A stretch of 64,000 bases of DNA from Candidatus Bipolaricaulota bacterium (GCA_937921255.1 CAKZSO010000003.1:1-64000), one strand, 5' to 3'. Positions 16,709-27,819 are shown, numbered from the stretch's first letter. A program made the numbers and translations. Notes: a model not told the origin generated them from the sequence alone.

Positions 16709-17246
16709 ACCGACAGGAAGCCCTGGCCCTCGTCCAGGAGAGGGTGAAGACGAAGAACCTCGTGAAGCACATGCTCGCCGTGGAGGCGGGGATGCGGGCC
16801 CTCGCCCCGCGGTTTGGGGAGGACCCGGAACGGTGGGGACTGGCCGGCCTTGTCCACGACCTCGACTACGAGGAGACGAAGGACCGACCGGACGTCCACG
16901 GCCGCAAGACGGTTGAGTTCCTGCGGGCTCGCGGGTTCGCCGACGCGGGGATCCTCGACGCAATCCTCGCCCACGCCGGGCACAAGGAACCGGAGACCCC
17001 CATCGAGATCGCCCTTACCGCGGTGGACCCCTTGACCGGCCTGGTCGTCGCCGCGGCGCTCGTCCACCCCGACAGGATCGGGGGGCTTACCCCCCAGAAC
17101 GTCCTCAACCGCTACCGGGAGAAGGGGTTCGCCCGCTCAGCGTCGCGGGAGGGGATCGCCCTCGGGGCCAAGCTCGGGATGTCCCTCGACGAGTTCGTCG
17201 GCGCCGTCCTCTCCGCGATGCAGGCGGCCCGAGCCGACCTCGGGCT

Positions 17247-17250
<4 letters not shown>
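16705..17250 (+). CDS. HD-domain phosphohydrolase-like protein
   Basis: This 181-residue protein has an HD-superfamily core: an early histidine in [13 protein letters not shown], the HD pair in [19 protein letters not shown], further histidines in [10 protein letters not shown] and the late aspartate in [16 protein letters not shown]. It resembles the HDIG-type proteins often annotated as metal-dependent phosphohydrolases. The substrate is unknown. The start ATG overlaps the nth stop (ATGA), with GGAAAGGAG inside nth. Its stop shares CTAG with the convergent kbl gene. Confidence 0.85.
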
Positions 17251-18422
<1,172 letters not shown>

Positions 18423-18439
18423 CTCTCCTCCTCGGGGCC

Positions 18440-18468
18440 AGCTTACCGAGCCTCCCTCGCCCGTTCAA
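18440..18468 (-). promoter_or_regulatory. Sigma70-type promoter of kbl
   Basis: On the minus strand TTGAAC and TAAGCT are 17 bases apart. The -10 ends 17 bases before the kbl ATG, leaving room for the GAGGAGG site. Confidence 0.6.
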
Positions 18469-18479
18469 AGGGGGACGGG

Positions 18480-18485
18480 TAGAAT
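18480..18485 (+). promoter_or_regulatory. Putative -10 element (TAGAAT) of tdh
   Basis: GGGTAGAAT lies 34 bases before the tdh ATG and 12 bases from the kbl -35. No clear -35 is seen, so this promoter may depend on the extended upstream G-rich segment or an activator. Confidence 0.35.
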
Positions 18486-18519
18486 GCCGACCGGATCACA
18501 CCGACCACAGGGGGGAGCG

Positions 18520-19494
18520 ATGCGCATTCTCGTCACAGGGGCCACAGGGCAGATCGGATCAGAGCTCACACTCGAGCTACGCCAGCGCTACGGGGGAGAT
18601 CAGGTCGTCGCTGCGGGGCACCGCAAGCCGGCGTCGGACGACCTCACGACGTCGGGGCCGTTCGTCACCCTCGACGTCGCGGACCGAGACGCGCTGGCCC
18701 GCGTCCTCCGCGACCACAAGATCGAGGTCGTCTACCACCTCGCCGCGGTCCTGTCCGCCACCGGCGAGCAGAACCCCCAGCGGGCGTGGGAGGTCAACGT
18801 GAACGGGCTGTACAACCTCCTCGAGCTCGCCCGCGAGGGCGGGATCGCCCAGATCTTCCACCCGAGCTCGATCGCCGTGTTCGGCCCTCGCACCCCCCGC
18901 GACCGCACCCCCCAGGACACGGTCCTCTCCCCGACGACGATGTACGGGGTGACGAAGGTCACGGGGGAGCTCCTCGCCGACTACTACGCCCACCGCTACG
19001 GCCTGGACATCCGCGGGCTCCGCTACCCGGGGATCATCTCCAGCGTCACCCCGCCGGGAGGCGGGACCACGGACTACGCCGTGGAAATGTTCTACTACGC
19101 GGTGGAGGGGAAACCCTACACGTGCTTCGTCCGCGACGACACCGCCCTTCCGATGATGTACATGCCGGACTGCCTGCAGTCGGCGATCGACCTGATGGAG
19201 GCGCCGTGCGCGCGGCTCCGCTACCGGACGTACAACATCACCGCGATGAGCTTCACCGCCGGCGAGCTCGCCGCCGAGATCCGCACGCACGTGCCGGGGT
19301 TCCGGGTCGAGTACGTGCCCGACTTCCGCCAGGCGATTGCCGACTCGTGGCCGCGGTCGATTGACGACTCGGCGGCGCGAGCGGAGTGGGGGTGGGCGCC
19401 CCGGTACGGGCTACCGGAGATGGTAACGGAGATGCTCCAGGCCCTCCGGGCCCGGCACGCCGCGGGAAAGCTCTACCCCGCGGAGGGGAGGTAG
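18520..19494 (+). CDS. SDR-type L-threonine 3-dehydrogenase
   Basis: This 324-residue NAD-dependent epimerase/dehydratase-fold protein begins [16 protein letters not shown], the Rossmann glycine motif. It has [25 protein letters not shown] and the catalytic tyrosine-lysine pair in [12 protein letters not shown]. The later [23 protein letters not shown] segment is characteristic of the short-chain threonine dehydrogenases found in eukaryotes and many bacteria. Divergence from kbl supports threonine oxidation over a sugar epimerase role. The start is ATG 18520 after GGGGGGAG; the track start at 18379 runs into kbl. Its 3' end overlaps ridA by 22 bases. Confidence 0.88.
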   Translation: MRILVTGATGQIGSELTLELRQRYGGDQVVAAGHRKPASDDLTTSGPFVTLDVADRDALARVLRDHKIEVVYHLAAVLSATGEQNPQRAWEVNVNGLYNLLELAREGGIAQIFHPSSIAVFGPRTPRDRTPQDTVLSPTTMYGVTKVTGELLADYYAHRYGLDIRGLRYPGIISSVTPPGGGTTDYAVEMFYYAVEGKPYTCFVRDDTALPMMYMPDCLQSAIDLMEAPCARLRYRTYNITAMSFTAGELAAEIRTHVPGFRVEYVPDFRQAIADSWPRSIDDSAARAEWGWAPRYGLPEMVTEMLQALRARHAAGKLYPAEGR

Positions 19495-19862
19495 GCGACG
19501 GCCTCGATCTCGATCCGGGCGTCCTTGGGGAGGCGCCTCACCTCGACGCACGCCCGGGCTGGCGGGTCGCGGTCGAAGAACGTCGCGTAGACGGAGTTCA
19601 CCGCCCCGAAGTCGTTCATGTCGGCGAGGTAGATCGTGACCTTGACGAGGTCCCGGAGCGTCCCCCCGGCGGCCTCCACGATCCGGGCGACGTTCTCCAG
19701 GCACAGCCGGGTCTGGTCCCCAATCGGCCCGTGGAGGAGCTCCCCCGCCGGCAAGGCCGGGAGCTGGCCGGAGACGAACAGGAACGGGCCCGCCTGTACC
19801 GCAGGCGAGTACGGGCCGTAGACCGGGGCTCCACGGGGAACGACCGCCCGGCGGGCCATCAC
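19473..19862 (-). CDS. ridA: RidA family enamine/imine deaminase
   Basis: RidA hydrolyses reactive enamines and imines released by PLP enzymes such as threonine dehydratase. The 129-residue protein has the family features [19 protein letters not shown], the active-site-region asparagine-cysteine segment ([15 protein letters not shown]) and a late conserved stretch with [26 protein letters not shown]. The start is either GTG 19862 (GTGA overlap with rplQ) or the adjacent ATG 19859. It is the last gene of the ribosomal mega-operon, an unusual place, and lies next to the threonine catabolic pair. Confidence 0.92.
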   Translation of the reverse strand: MMARRAVVPRGAPVYGPYSPAVQAGPFLFVSGQLPALPAGELLHGPIGDQTRLCLENVARIVEAAGGTLRDLVKVTIYLADMNDFGAVNSVYATFFDRDPPARACVEVRRLPKDARIEIEAVAYLPSAG

Positions 19863-20209
19863 ACCCAGGTGAGGCGGGCCATCTCCGCCCCGTCCCCGCG
19901 GCGGGGCCCCAGCTTGAGGACCCGGGTGTAACCGCCGTCGCGGTCCTTGTACTGGGGGCCGAGCTCGGTGAACAGCTTCGCTGTCGCCTCCTTGCTCTGG
20001 AGGACGGAGTACGCCCGGCGCTGGGATGCCTGATCGCCCTTCCGGGCCCAGGTCACGAGCCGTTCCACCAACGCCTGGGTCGCCTTGGCGCGGGAGGGGG
20101 TGGTGTCCACCTTCCCGTACAGGATGAGGTCCTTGGCCTGCCCAGCCAGCACCGCCTTGCGGCGGTCGCTCGTCATGCTGAGCTTGGGTACCTTGCAGCG
20201 ATGGCGCAT
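19859..20209 (-). CDS. rplQ: 50S ribosomal protein L17
   Basis: Starts [10 protein letters not shown] with the L17 core and is 116 residues long. The track ORF to 20551 adds unrelated sequence from within rpoA. Start and rpoA stop overlap by one base (TGATG), the classic end of the alpha operon. Confidence 0.95.
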   Translation of the reverse strand: MRHRCKVPKLSMTSDRRKAVLAGQAKDLILYGKVDTTPSRAKATQALVERLVTWARKGDQASQRRAYSVLQSKEATAKLFTELGPQYKDRDGGYTRVLKLGPRRGDGAEMARLTWV

Positions 20210-21144
20210 CAGTCCTCCTTCTCCGAACGCAGGGTGTAGCCGAGCTCCCCCAGACGCTCCTCCAGGCGGGCGAGCGTCTTCTCGCCGAACCCGTGGATGT
20301 CGGAAACCTCCTCGCGGGTTTTCGCGAGAAGGTCTCCCAGGGTGATCACTCCTTCCTCCCTGAGGAGGTTGCAGGCGCGGACCTCGAACCCCAGCTCGCC
20401 CAACGGCTGGAGCATCTCCTCGGACACGGCCGCCTGGGCCTCGCCGGACGGGTGCTCGCCCGGGGCCCCCTCGAGGAGCGCGAGGTGCTCGCGCAGAACC
20501 TTCACCGCCTGCGCAACCGCCTCCGCCGGGGAAACCGCCCCGTTCGTCCACACATCCAGGAGCAGGCGCTCGTACCCCGACCGGCCCCCGACGCGGGTCG
20601 TCTCGACCGTGAAGTTGACGCGCTCGATGGGGGAGAAGTCCGCGTCCACTGGGATCAGGGACAGGGGCGCGTCGTCGCGCTTGTTCTCCTCTGCCGTGCG
20701 GAACCCCCGCCCGACCTCCACCTCCATCTCCAGCTCAAGCTTCGCCTTCTTCTCGAGCGTGGCGATGTGCAGCTCGGGGTTGGCAATCTCAACCCCCGTC
20801 GGCACCTCGATGTCGCTCGCCCGCACCTCTCCCGGTCCGGTCGCGTTGAGGTAGAGGCGATGGAGCGATTCGTCCTGGCACCGGATCGCGAGGTCCTTCA
20901 GGTTGAGGATGAGGTGGAGCACGTCCTCGCGCACACCGGCGATCGTGTCGTACTCATGGAAGTGGCCGGGGAACAGCACGCGCACCACCGCCGCCCCGGG
21001 GATCGCCGAGAGGAGAACCCGGCGCAGGGCGTTGCCGAGCGTTGTGGCGTACCCCCGCTCGAGGGGCGCCACCACCAACCGCCCGTAGCGGGGGTCGGTC
21101 GCGTCCTCCCACGTTGCCGTCTCTGGGTAAACAAAGGGGGCCAT
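20209..21144 (-). CDS. rpoA: RNA polymerase subunit alpha
   Basis: Alpha nucleates core polymerase assembly and its C-terminal domain contacts promoter DNA and activators. The 311-residue protein has the N-terminal dimer domain ([26 protein letters not shown]), the insert domain and a C-terminal domain with the helix-hairpin-helix ([32 protein letters not shown]). The start ATG 21144 lies one base after the rpsD stop with GAGGTAAG as ribosome site; the track start at 21168 adds eight unlikely residues. Confidence 0.96.
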   Translation of the reverse strand: MAPFVYPETATWEDATDPRYGRLVVAPLERGYATTLGNALRRVLLSAIPGAAVVRVLFPGHFHEYDTIAGVREDVLHLILNLKDLAIRCQDESLHRLYLNATGPGEVRASDIEVPTGVEIANPELHIATLEKKAKLELEMEVEVGRGFRTAEENKRDDAPLSLIPVDADFSPIERVNFTVETTRVGGRSGYERLLLDVWTNGAVSPAEAVAQAVKVLREHLALLEGAPGEHPSGEAQAAVSEEMLQPLGELGFEVRACNLLREEGVITLGDLLAKTREEVSDIHGFGEKTLARLEERLGELGYTLRSEKED

Positions 21145-21145
21145 C

Positions 21146-21769
21146 TTACCTCGAGTAGAACTCCACAATCAGGTTCATCTTGATGGACTGCTCGATCTCC
21201 TCAACGCTCGGCTCGGCGTTGACCTGGATCCTCAGCCCTTCAAGATCCCGTGTCAGCCAGGTGGGGACGGGGCGCCGCTCGGCCGCCTCTTTGATCTGGA
21301 GCCGCAGCTTGTCGCGGGACTGCGGCCGCACCTCAACGATGTCCCCTTCCGCAAGGAGCTGCGAGGCGATGTCGGACCTCCGTCCGTTCACGAGGATGTG
21401 GCCATGGCCGACGATCTGCCGGGCCTGGTTCCGGGAGTGGGCGAACCCTGCCCGGTAGATCACGTTGTCCAGGCGCGTCTCAAGCTGCTTGAGGATCGCC
21501 TCGCCCGTGACCCCCTTCCACTTCTTCCCCGCCTCCACGTACCGCCGGAACTGTGCCTCCCGAACGCCGTAGATCCGCTTGAGCTTCTGCTTCTCGCGGA
21601 TCCGAATCGCGTACGGAGTGGCCCGCCGCCGGAACCGGCTGTGCTGGCCCGGGACCTGAGGCCGCTTCGAGACCGGGCACTGTGCTGAGTAGCAGCGATC
21701 CCCACGCAGGAACAGCTTCACGCCCTCCCGCCGACACATCCTGCACTTCGGACCTGCGTACCTGCCCAT
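21146..21769 (-). CDS. rpsD: 30S ribosomal protein S4 (zinc form)
   Basis: This 207-residue primary 16S rRNA binder has an intact four-cysteine zinc site at the N-terminus (CRMCRREG...CYSAQC). The S4 RNA-binding domain is visible as RLDNVIYRAGFAHSRNQARQIVGHGHILVNG. Confidence 0.96.
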   Translation of the reverse strand: MGRYAGPKCRMCRREGVKLFLRGDRCYSAQCPVSKRPQVPGQHSRFRRRATPYAIRIREKQKLKRIYGVREAQFRRYVEAGKKWKGVTGEAILKQLETRLDNVIYRAGFAHSRNQARQIVGHGHILVNGRRSDIASQLLAEGDIVEVRPQSRDKLRLQIKEAAERRPVPTWLTRDLEGLRIQVNAEPSVEEIEQSIKMNLIVEFYSR

Positions 21770-21781
21770 CCTCGCCGCCTC

Positions 21782-22129
21782 CTAACTGTGACTCACGGGA
21801 GTCACGTTCCGCACTTCTTCGACCTGGATCCCAAGCGAGCGCAGGGTCTGCACGACGGCCTGCCGCCCCGACCCCGTCCCGTCCACGGTCACGATCACCG
21901 ACCGCACCCCATAGTCCTTCAGGTCGCGTACGAGGGCCTGGGTCGCCAGCTGCGCCGCGTACGGGGTCCCCTTCCGCGAACCGGTGAACCCCGCCGTGCC
22001 CCCCGACTGCCAACCGACGGCATTGCCCATCGGATCGGTCACGGTGATGATCGTGTTGTTGAACGTGGAGTGGACGTGCACCCGCGCCCGGTCGAGACGA
22101 ATTGCCTTCTTCTTCCGCGCCTGAGCCAT
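21782..22129 (-). CDS. rpsK: 30S ribosomal protein S11
   Basis: A 115-residue S11 with HVHSTFNNTIITVTDPMGN and the C-terminal GIQVEEVRNVTPVSH. It is slightly short at the N-terminus compared with E. coli. The start overlaps the rpsM stop by one base. Confidence 0.96.
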   Translation of the reverse strand: MAQARKKKAIRLDRARVHVHSTFNNTIITVTDPMGNAVGWQSGGTAGFTGSRKGTPYAAQLATQALVRDLKDYGVRSVIVTVDGTGSGRQAVVQTLRSLGIQVEEVRNVTPVSHS

Positions 22130-22494
22130 TACTTCCTCTTCCCGGCTTTGGCCGGCCGTGGACCCTTCCAGGTTCGGGCGTTCGTCCGCGTCTTCTGGCC
22201 CCGCACGGGGAGGCCCACCTTGTGCCTAAGACCCCGGTAGCAGCCGATGTCGATCATGCGCTGGATGTTCGCCTTGACCTGCCGCCGGAGGTCGCCCTCG
22301 ACGAGCTGCGACTCCACCTCTCGCCGGAGGGCCGTCACCTCCTGCTCTGTCAGATCCATCACCTTCGTATCCGGAGCGACGCCGGTCCGCTCCAGGATCT
22401 CCCGCGCCCGGGAGGGCCCGATCCCGTAGATGTACGTCAGGGCCACGGCAATCTGCTTTTTCGCCGGTAGGTTGATGCCCGCGATCCGCGCCAT
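22129..22494 (-). CDS. rpsM: 30S ribosomal protein S13
   Basis: A 121-residue S13, [26 protein letters not shown], with the C-terminal basic [18 protein letters not shown] tail that contacts tRNAs. It starts three bases after rpmJ. Confidence 0.97.
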   Translation of the reverse strand: MARIAGINLPAKKQIAVALTYIYGIGPSRAREILERTGVAPDTKVMDLTEQEVTALRREVESQLVEGDLRRQVKANIQRMIDIGCYRGLRHKVGLPVRGQKTRTNARTWKGPRPAKAGKRK

Positions 22495-22497
22495 GCT

Positions 22498-22611
22498 CTA
22501 TCCCTGCCGCTGCTTGTGCTTGGGGTTGCGGCACACCACCCACAACCGTCCCGTGCGGCGGATGACCCGGCACTTCTCGCAGATTTTCTTCACCGAACTC
22601 CGGACCTTCAT
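22498..22611 (-). CDS. rpmJ: 50S ribosomal protein L36 (zinc form)
   Basis: The 37-residue protein [14 protein letters not shown]... carries the C-x2-C-x12-C-x4-H zinc set. The track ORF begins too early at 22743; ATG 22611 follows GAGGAGGCGAGG. Confidence 0.96.
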   Translation of the reverse strand: MKVRSSVKKICEKCRVIRRTGRLWVVCRNPKHKQRQG

Positions 22612-22622
22612 CCTCGCCTCCT

Positions 22623-22841
22623 CTACGTTTCCCGGTACACAATCCGTCCCCGCGTCAGGTCGTACGGGGAGAACTCCACGACCACCCGGTCCCCCACGAC
22701 CACCCGGATGAAGTTCTTCCGCATCCGGCCCGACGACACGCACAGCGCGTCGTGGTCGTTATCCAGCCTCACCCGGTACATCGAGTCGGGCAGCACTTCG
22801 ATCACTTCCCCGCGCGCCCGGATCACGTCCTTCTTCGACAA
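22623..22841 (-). CDS. infA: Translation initiation factor IF-1
   Basis: This 72-residue OB-fold protein ends [15 protein letters not shown] and has [20 protein letters not shown]. The start is a TTG at 22841 (reads [11 protein letters not shown]...), behind GGAGG. The track ORF to 22949 reads into map. It overlaps the map 3' end by 19 bases, so map, infA and rpmJ are translationally linked. Confidence 0.93.
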   Translation of the reverse strand: MSKKDVIRARGEVIEVLPDSMYRVRLDNDHDALCVSSGRMRKNFIRVVVGDRVVVEFSPYDLTRGRIVYRET

Positions 22842-23599
22842 TAGGCCTCCCACATCCCGCCAGTCAGGACCCGCGGTCCGTCCGCGGTAACCACAACCAT
22901 CTCCTCGTAATGGGCTGCGAGCGCCCCACTGGCCGTCACCGCGGTCCACCCGTCGTCCCGCACGCGAACGGGAAGGTCATCGCCCTTCACCATCGGTTCC
23001 GGGCAAAGAACCATCCCCTCCCGCAACATGGTCCCTTTTCCTGGCTCTCCCCAGTTCGGAATCTGCGGGTCCTCGTGCAGATCGCGGCCAATGCCGTGCC
23101 CCACGAACTCCCGCACCACATGAAACCCATGGCCCTCGACGTAGCGGCCGATGGCGTGAGATAGATCCGAAACGTACCCGCCGAGTTTAGCTTCCCGGAT
23201 CGCGGCCCGCAAGGCGTCGCGCGTGACGGCAAGGAGCCGCGCGGCCTCCGGGGAGATCGGCCCCACCCCGACCGTCAGCGCAGCGTCGGCGAAGTACCCG
23301 GCGCGCTTGAGCCCGAGGTCGAGGGACACGATGTCGCCCAGCCGCACCCGCCGCGGCCCGGGGATCCCGTGAACGATCTCCTCGTTCACCGACACGCAGA
23401 GGGTCGCCGGGTAGCCGTGGTAACCCTTGAACGCCGGCTCCGCCCCTTCCGCCCGAATCCGCCGTTCGGCCAGCCGGTCGAGCTCGCTCGTCTCGACCCC
23501 CGGCTCCACAGCGAGCGCGACGTCGACGAGGATCTCCGACAGAAGCTGCGCGTTCTCAGCGACAACGTCGAGCTCGGCCTCCGTCTTCAGAGCGATCAC
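22823..23599 (-). CDS. map: Methionine aminopeptidase type I
   Basis: This 258-residue enzyme removes the initiator Met from nascent proteins. The metal ligands are present in order: LDLG, FADAALT, GHGIGRDLHEDP, CPEPM and HYEEMVVV. There is no N-terminal zinc finger. It overlaps adk by four bases (ATGA) and infA by 19. Confidence 0.96.
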   Translation of the reverse strand: MIALKTEAELDVVAENAQLLSEILVDVALAVEPGVETSELDRLAERRIRAEGAEPAFKGYHGYPATLCVSVNEEIVHGIPGPRRVRLGDIVSLDLGLKRAGYFADAALTVGVGPISPEAARLLAVTRDALRAAIREAKLGGYVSDLSHAIGRYVEGHGFHVVREFVGHGIGRDLHEDPQIPNWGEPGKGTMLREGMVLCPEPMVKGDDLPVRVRDDGWTAVTASGALAAHYEEMVVVTADGPRVLTGGMWEAYCRRRT

Positions 23600-24219
23600 G
23601 ATCGGAGCAGGGCGACGACGTCGGCGGCAACCCGGTCGGGGGGCCGTGCCCCGTCCACCGACCGGAGGAGCCCCTGGCGGGCGTAGTAGTCAACGAGAGG
23701 GCGCGAGTCCCGCTCGTAGACCTCGTACCGCCGGGCCACGACCTCTGGAGCGTCATCGGGGCGCTGGACGAGGGCCCCTCCGCACCGATCGCACTTCCCC
23801 TCGACCCGCGGGCGCTGGGTGACGAGGTTGTACACCGCTCCGCAGGCCGAGCACACCCGGCGGTTTCCCAGCCGTCGCACGACCTCGTCCTTCGTCACCA
23901 CGAGGTCGACCACCGCGTCCACCCGCAGGAAACCCGCCAACCCCTCGGCCTGAGCGAGCGTCCGCGGGAACCCATCGAGGAGAACGCCCGGCTGATCCCG
24001 CACCCGGTCCCGCACCATCGCCAGAACGACGTCGTCCGGAACGAGCTCGCCCCGTCCCATGAACGCCTGGGCAAGCTTCCCGAGCTCGGTCCCCCGCGCC
24101 ACCTCGTCGCGCAGCACCTCTCCCGTCGAGAGGTGGAGCAGCCCCAGGGCCTCGGCCACCCGGACGGCGATCGTCCCCTTTCCGGCCCCAGGCGGCCCAA
24201 GCAAGACCACGTTCCTCAC
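23596..24219 (-). CDS. adk: Adenylate kinase (zinc lid)
   Basis: This 207-residue kinase has the P-loop GPPGAGKGT (residues 8-16) and a long LID with four cysteines (CSACG...CDRCG), the zinc-binding form seen in many non-proteobacteria. The start overlaps the secY stop by four bases. Confidence 0.96.
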   Translation of the reverse strand: MRNVVLLGPPGAGKGTIAVRVAEALGLLHLSTGEVLRDEVARGTELGKLAQAFMGRGELVPDDVVLAMVRDRVRDQPGVLLDGFPRTLAQAEGLAGFLRVDAVVDLVVTKDEVVRRLGNRRVCSACGAVYNLVTQRPRVEGKCDRCGGALVQRPDDAPEVVARRYEVYERDSRPLVDYYARQGLLRSVDGARPPDRVAADVVALLRS

Positions 24220-25508
24220 AGGCCCTTCCTCCCCAAGAACGCCGAGCCCTTGATCAACGACTCGTACTGCCGCATCACGAGGTGCGCCTCGATTTGCATG
24301 ATCGTGTCGATGCCCACGCCCACCAAGATCAGGATCGACGTCCCACCGATCGAGAACCCCCGCATGCCCGATAGCGACGAGAAGATGAATGGCAGGACGG
24401 CGATCCCGGCCAGGAACACCCCCCCCACGAGAAGGAGCCGGTTCGTCACCGTGCTCAGGTAGTCGGCGGTCGGCTGCCCGGGCCGGACGCCCGGGACGAA
24501 CCCCCCGGCCTCGCGCAGGTTCTTGGCGATGTCGTTCGGGTCAAACACGAGCGACGAGTAGAAGTACGTGAAGAAGAAGATGAGGAGGACGTAGGCGACG
24601 AGGTAGATCGTGCTCCCCGGGGACACGTAGCTCTGGAGCCAGTTCAGTTGGGGAACCCAGGTCGCGATCGAGCTCGGGAGGGTGAGGATCGCCGAGGCGA
24701 AGATGATCGGAATCACGCCGCCTTGGTTCACCCGCAACGGGAGGTGGGTCGTGTGCCCGCCGTACACCCGACGGCCCGAGGTCCGTTTTGCGTACTGGAT
24801 CACAATCTTGCGCTGCCCTTGCTGGATGATGACCGTGAGGGCGACCACGGCCACGAACAACCCAATCAGGCCGATCCCCCACAACGGATGGACCGTGCCG
24901 GCCGAGATCTCGAGGACCGCCTGTTGGATCTCGGCTGGGAACCGGGCCACGATCCCGGCCATGATGAGCATCGAGATTCCGTTTCCCACCCCGTTCTCGG
25001 TCATCCGTTCCCCAATCCACATCAGAAAGACGGACCCCGCGGTGAGGGTGATGATCGTGCTGACGAAAAAGCCCACCGACGGCTGGGCAAGTCCGTACTG
25101 AACGACAAGCACGCCCATCGCGTAGGACTGAACGAGGGCCAGCCCCACAGTCCCCCACCGGGTGTACTGGGTCAACTTCTTGCGGCCCTCGCGGCCCTCC
25201 TCCTGGAGCTTCTTGAGCTTGGGGAACGCCGGGATGAGGAGCGACAGGATGATCGAGGCATTGATGTACGGGATCACGCCGAGCGAGAAGAGGGAGAACT
25301 GCTGGAGCGCCCCCCCTGTGAACAGGTTGATGAACTGGAACAGCCCCGCTCCGAACGCCCCGGAGAGGACTTCCGCCAGTTGCCTCGTGTCGACCCCCGG
25401 CACGGGGATGTGGGCCCCGATCCTGAACACAAGGAGCATCCCCAACGTGTAGAGGATCCTCCGTCGCAGTTCCTCAACGGCAAACAGTTGCTGAACGCGC
25501 CCCAGCAC
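24216..25508 (-). CDS. secY: Protein translocase subunit SecY
   Basis: This 430-residue channel protein of the Sec translocon has ten hydrophobic segments. The plug region reads HIPVPGVDTRQLAEV, and the cytoplasmic loop KRTSGRRVYGGHTTHLPLRVNQGGVIPIIFASA is near canonical. The start is GTG 25508, directly abutting the rplO stop, with GGAGG six bases upstream. Confidence 0.97.
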   Translation of the reverse strand: MLGRVQQLFAVEELRRRILYTLGMLLVFRIGAHIPVPGVDTRQLAEVLSGAFGAGLFQFINLFTGGALQQFSLFSLGVIPYINASIILSLLIPAFPKLKKLQEEGREGRKKLTQYTRWGTVGLALVQSYAMGVLVVQYGLAQPSVGFFVSTIITLTAGSVFLMWIGERMTENGVGNGISMLIMAGIVARFPAEIQQAVLEISAGTVHPLWGIGLIGLFVAVVALTVIIQQGQRKIVIQYAKRTSGRRVYGGHTTHLPLRVNQGGVIPIIFASAILTLPSSIATWVPQLNWLQSYVSPGSTIYLVAYVLLIFFFTYFYSSLVFDPNDIAKNLREAGGFVPGVRPGQPTADYLSTVTNRLLLVGGVFLAGIAVLPFIFSSLSGMRGFSIGGTSILILVGVGIDTIMQIEAHLVMRQYESLIKGSAFLGRKGL

Positions 25509-25988
25509 CTACGCCTCCTCGCCCGAGCCGGCCGCCGGCGCCCCGCCCTCGGCGCGGCCGCCCGCTGCCTCGATCTTCTCCCGCGCCTTTTCGCTGAACC
25601 GGTCCGCCTTCACCACGAGCGCCTTCGTGAGCTCGCCGTGCCCAAGGACCTTGAGCCCGCCTTTGGGGTCCTTGACGATCCCCCGTCGGACGAGCTCGTC
25701 CAGCGACACCTCCTCGCCCGCGGCGAACCGGGCGTCGAGGTCGCCCACGTTCACCACCGCGTACTCGACGCGGCCCACGTTGTGGAACCCCCGCTTGGGG
25801 AACCGCATCCAGAACGGCGTCTGCCCGCCCTCGTACCCCGGGCGGACCGTGACCCCGGACCGGGAGTTCTGCCCCTTCGTCCCCTTGCCGGACTCGTGGC
25901 CGCCGTGACCCGAGCTGTAGCCCCGTCCGACGCGCTTTCGGCCCTTCTTGCTTCCCGGGGTCGGCCGCAGGTTATCGAGCCTGAGCAT
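25509..25988 (-). CDS. rplO: 50S ribosomal protein L15
   Basis: A 159-residue L15 starting MLRLDNLRPTPGSKKGRKRVGRG with the glycine-rich SSGHGGHESGKGTKGQNSRSG tail. The track start at 26069 lies inside rpsE. It overlaps the rpsE 3' end by 17 bases; the usual rpmD (L30) gene is not between them. Confidence 0.95.
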   Translation of the reverse strand: MLRLDNLRPTPGSKKGRKRVGRGYSSGHGGHESGKGTKGQNSRSGVTVRPGYEGGQTPFWMRFPKRGFHNVGRVEYAVVNVGDLDARFAAGEEVSLDELVRRGIVKDPKGGLKVLGHGELTKALVVKADRFSEKAREKIEAAGGRAEGGAPAAGSGEEA

Positions 25989-26484
25989 CCTCAACCTCCA
26001 AGATCTCCTCGACGGTCTTCCCCCGTCGGGCCGCGACCATCTCCACTCCCTCGATCTGGCTGAACCCATCGAGCGTTGCCCGCGCCAGGTTGAGCGGGTT
26101 CGTGGACCGGAGGGCCTTGGTGAGGATGTTGCGGATCCCCGCGATCCGGCACACCGCCCCCACCGTTCGCCCGGCGATGACCCCGGTCCCGGGGTACGCC
26201 GGCCGCAGCAGCACCTTGGCCGCCCCGTACTGACCCCGCACCTCGTGGGGGATCGTCCCGTCCTGAACCGGGACCGAAACGAGATGCTTCATCGCGTCTC
26301 GAATCGCTTGCTGCACGGCCTGGGGGATCTCGACGGACTTGCCGACTCCCACCCCGACCTGCCCCGCGCCGTCGCCCGCGACGACCACAACGCGGAACCG
26401 AAGACGCTTTCCGCCCTTGGTGACCTTGCCCACCCGACGGATGTCGATGACCTCGTGCGCTGGCTGCTCCGGGTACCTCGCCAT
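25972..26484 (-). CDS. rpsE: 30S ribosomal protein S5
   Basis: A 170-residue S5 with VVAGDGAGQVGVGVGKSVEIPQAV and PAYPGTGVIAGRTVGAVCRIAGI. It takes part in decoding fidelity. The start directly abuts the rplR stop. Confidence 0.96.
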   Translation of the reverse strand: MARYPEQPAHEVIDIRRVGKVTKGGKRLRFRVVVVAGDGAGQVGVGVGKSVEIPQAVQQAIRDAMKHLVSVPVQDGTIPHEVRGQYGAAKVLLRPAYPGTGVIAGRTVGAVCRIAGIRNILTKALRSTNPLNLARATLDGFSQIEGVEMVAARRGKTVEEILEVEDAQAR

Positions 26485-26846
26485 CAGAACTCTAGCCCTC
26501 CCTCGCGGGCCGCCTCGGCCAAGGCGCGGACCTTGCCATGGTACGGGTAGCCCGAGCGATCAAACACAACCTGGCGGATTCCGCTCTCCCGCGCCCGTCG
26601 CGCCACGAGCGCTCCCACCGCGCGCGCCCCGTCCACTGTGTTCCGCACCCCCTGCTCCCGCAGCTCCGCGCACAGCGTGGACGCCGCGGCCAGGGTCCGC
26701 CCCGCGCTGTCGTCCACGACCTGGGCGTAGACGTGGTGGAGGCTCTTGTACACGTTGAGGCGCGGGCGGACCGGCGTCCCCTGCACCCGGCGCCGAATGC
26801 GCGCCTTCCGCTTGAGTCGGTGTTCCTTACGCGTTTTTCTCGCCAT
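26484..26846 (-). CDS. rplR: 50S ribosomal protein L18
   Basis: A 120-residue L18 ([20 protein letters not shown]..., ending [27 protein letters not shown]) that binds 5S rRNA. The ORF track extends it to 27296 without support; ATG 26846 lies five bases after rplF. Confidence 0.95.
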   Translation of the reverse strand: MARKTRKEHRLKRKARIRRRVQGTPVRPRLNVYKSLHHVYAQVVDDSAGRTLAAASTLCAELREQGVRNTVDGARAVGALVARRARESGIRQVVFDRSGYPYHGKVRALAEAAREGGLEF

Positions 26847-26851
26847 GGCCG

Positions 26852-27397
26852 TTACGCTTTCGCCCCCAGTTTGCCCGCTTTGCGGATGATCTCCTCGCCG
26901 CGGTACCGAATCCCCGTCCCCCGATACGGTTCCGGCGGCTTGAACGCCCGGATGTCCGCCGCCACCTGGCCCACGAGCCGGTTGTCGATCCCCCGCACGA
27001 CGATCCGGTTCGGCTCCGGCACCGAGAACTCGATCCCATCGGGGACCTCGTACCGTACGGGGTGCGAGTAGCCGATCTCGAGGATGAGGGCCCGCCCCTC
27101 CGCCCGCGCCCGGTACCCCAAGCCCTGAATCTCGAGCTCCTTCTGCCACTTCTCCGTGACGCCGCGGACCATGTTCGCAAGGAGCGCCCGGTACAGGCCG
27201 TGCCGTGCCCGAAACGGAGCGCGCTCCGCCTTGCGGGCCACGCGCACCTCTCCGCCCCCGACCTCGATCGAGACGAACTCCGTCTCGTACGGGCACTCGA
27301 GGGTCCCGTGCGGGCCGCGAACCGTCACCCTCCCGGGGTGAACCTGAACGTCGACGCCCGGCGGAATCCGAATCGGTTTCTTCCCGATCTTGGACAT
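26852..27397 (-). CDS. rplF: 50S ribosomal protein L6
   Basis: A 181-residue L6 with [17 protein letters not shown] at the N-terminus and the C-terminal signature [22 protein letters not shown]. One base separates it from rpsH. Confidence 0.97.
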   Translation of the reverse strand: MSKIGKKPIRIPPGVDVQVHPGRVTVRGPHGTLECPYETEFVSIEVGGGEVRVARKAERAPFRARHGLYRALLANMVRGVTEKWQKELEIQGLGYRARAEGRALILEIGYSHPVRYEVPDGIEFSVPEPNRIVVRGIDNRLVGQVAADIRAFKPPEPYRGTGIRYRGEEIIRKAGKLGAKA

Positions 27398-27398
27398 C

Positions 27399-27806
27399 TC
27401 ACCACACCTCGTACAGAAGTTCCCCGCCGATCCCCCGTCGTCGGGCCTCGCGGCCGGTCATCACGCCCTGCGAGGTCGAGACGACGGCCGTCCCAAGCCC
27501 GCCCCGGGTGTTCGGGATCTCGTCCGCGCCCAGGTACACCCGGCGGGCGGAGGTGCTGACCCGCCGCAGACCCTGGATCGCTGGCCGACGAACCCGCGTT
27601 CCCTCGCGCCGGTACTTCAGCTTGAGCCGCAGCGTCGGGCAGGGGTCACCCTCCTCCACAACGTAGGACTCGATGTACCCCTCTTCGGCCAAAATCCGGG
27701 CAATCTCCACCTTCGTCCGCGACGAGGGCATGGCCACTTCCTCCTTGGAGCGAGCCAAGGCGTTGCGGATCCGAGCCAGCATGTCAGCAATCGGGTCGCC
27801 AACCAT
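27399..27806 (-). CDS. rpsH: 30S ribosomal protein S8
   Basis: A 135-residue S8 with DPIADMLARIRNAL at the start and the C-terminal STSQGVMTGREARRRGIGGELL signature. It binds the central domain of 16S rRNA. Confidence 0.97.
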   Translation of the reverse strand: MVGDPIADMLARIRNALARSKEEVAMPSSRTKVEIARILAEEGYIESYVVEEGDPCPTLRLKLKYRREGTRVRRPAIQGLRRVSTSARRVYLGADEIPNTRGGLGTAVVSTSQGVMTGREARRRGIGGELLYEVW

Positions 27807-27819
27807 TATCGCACCCTCC

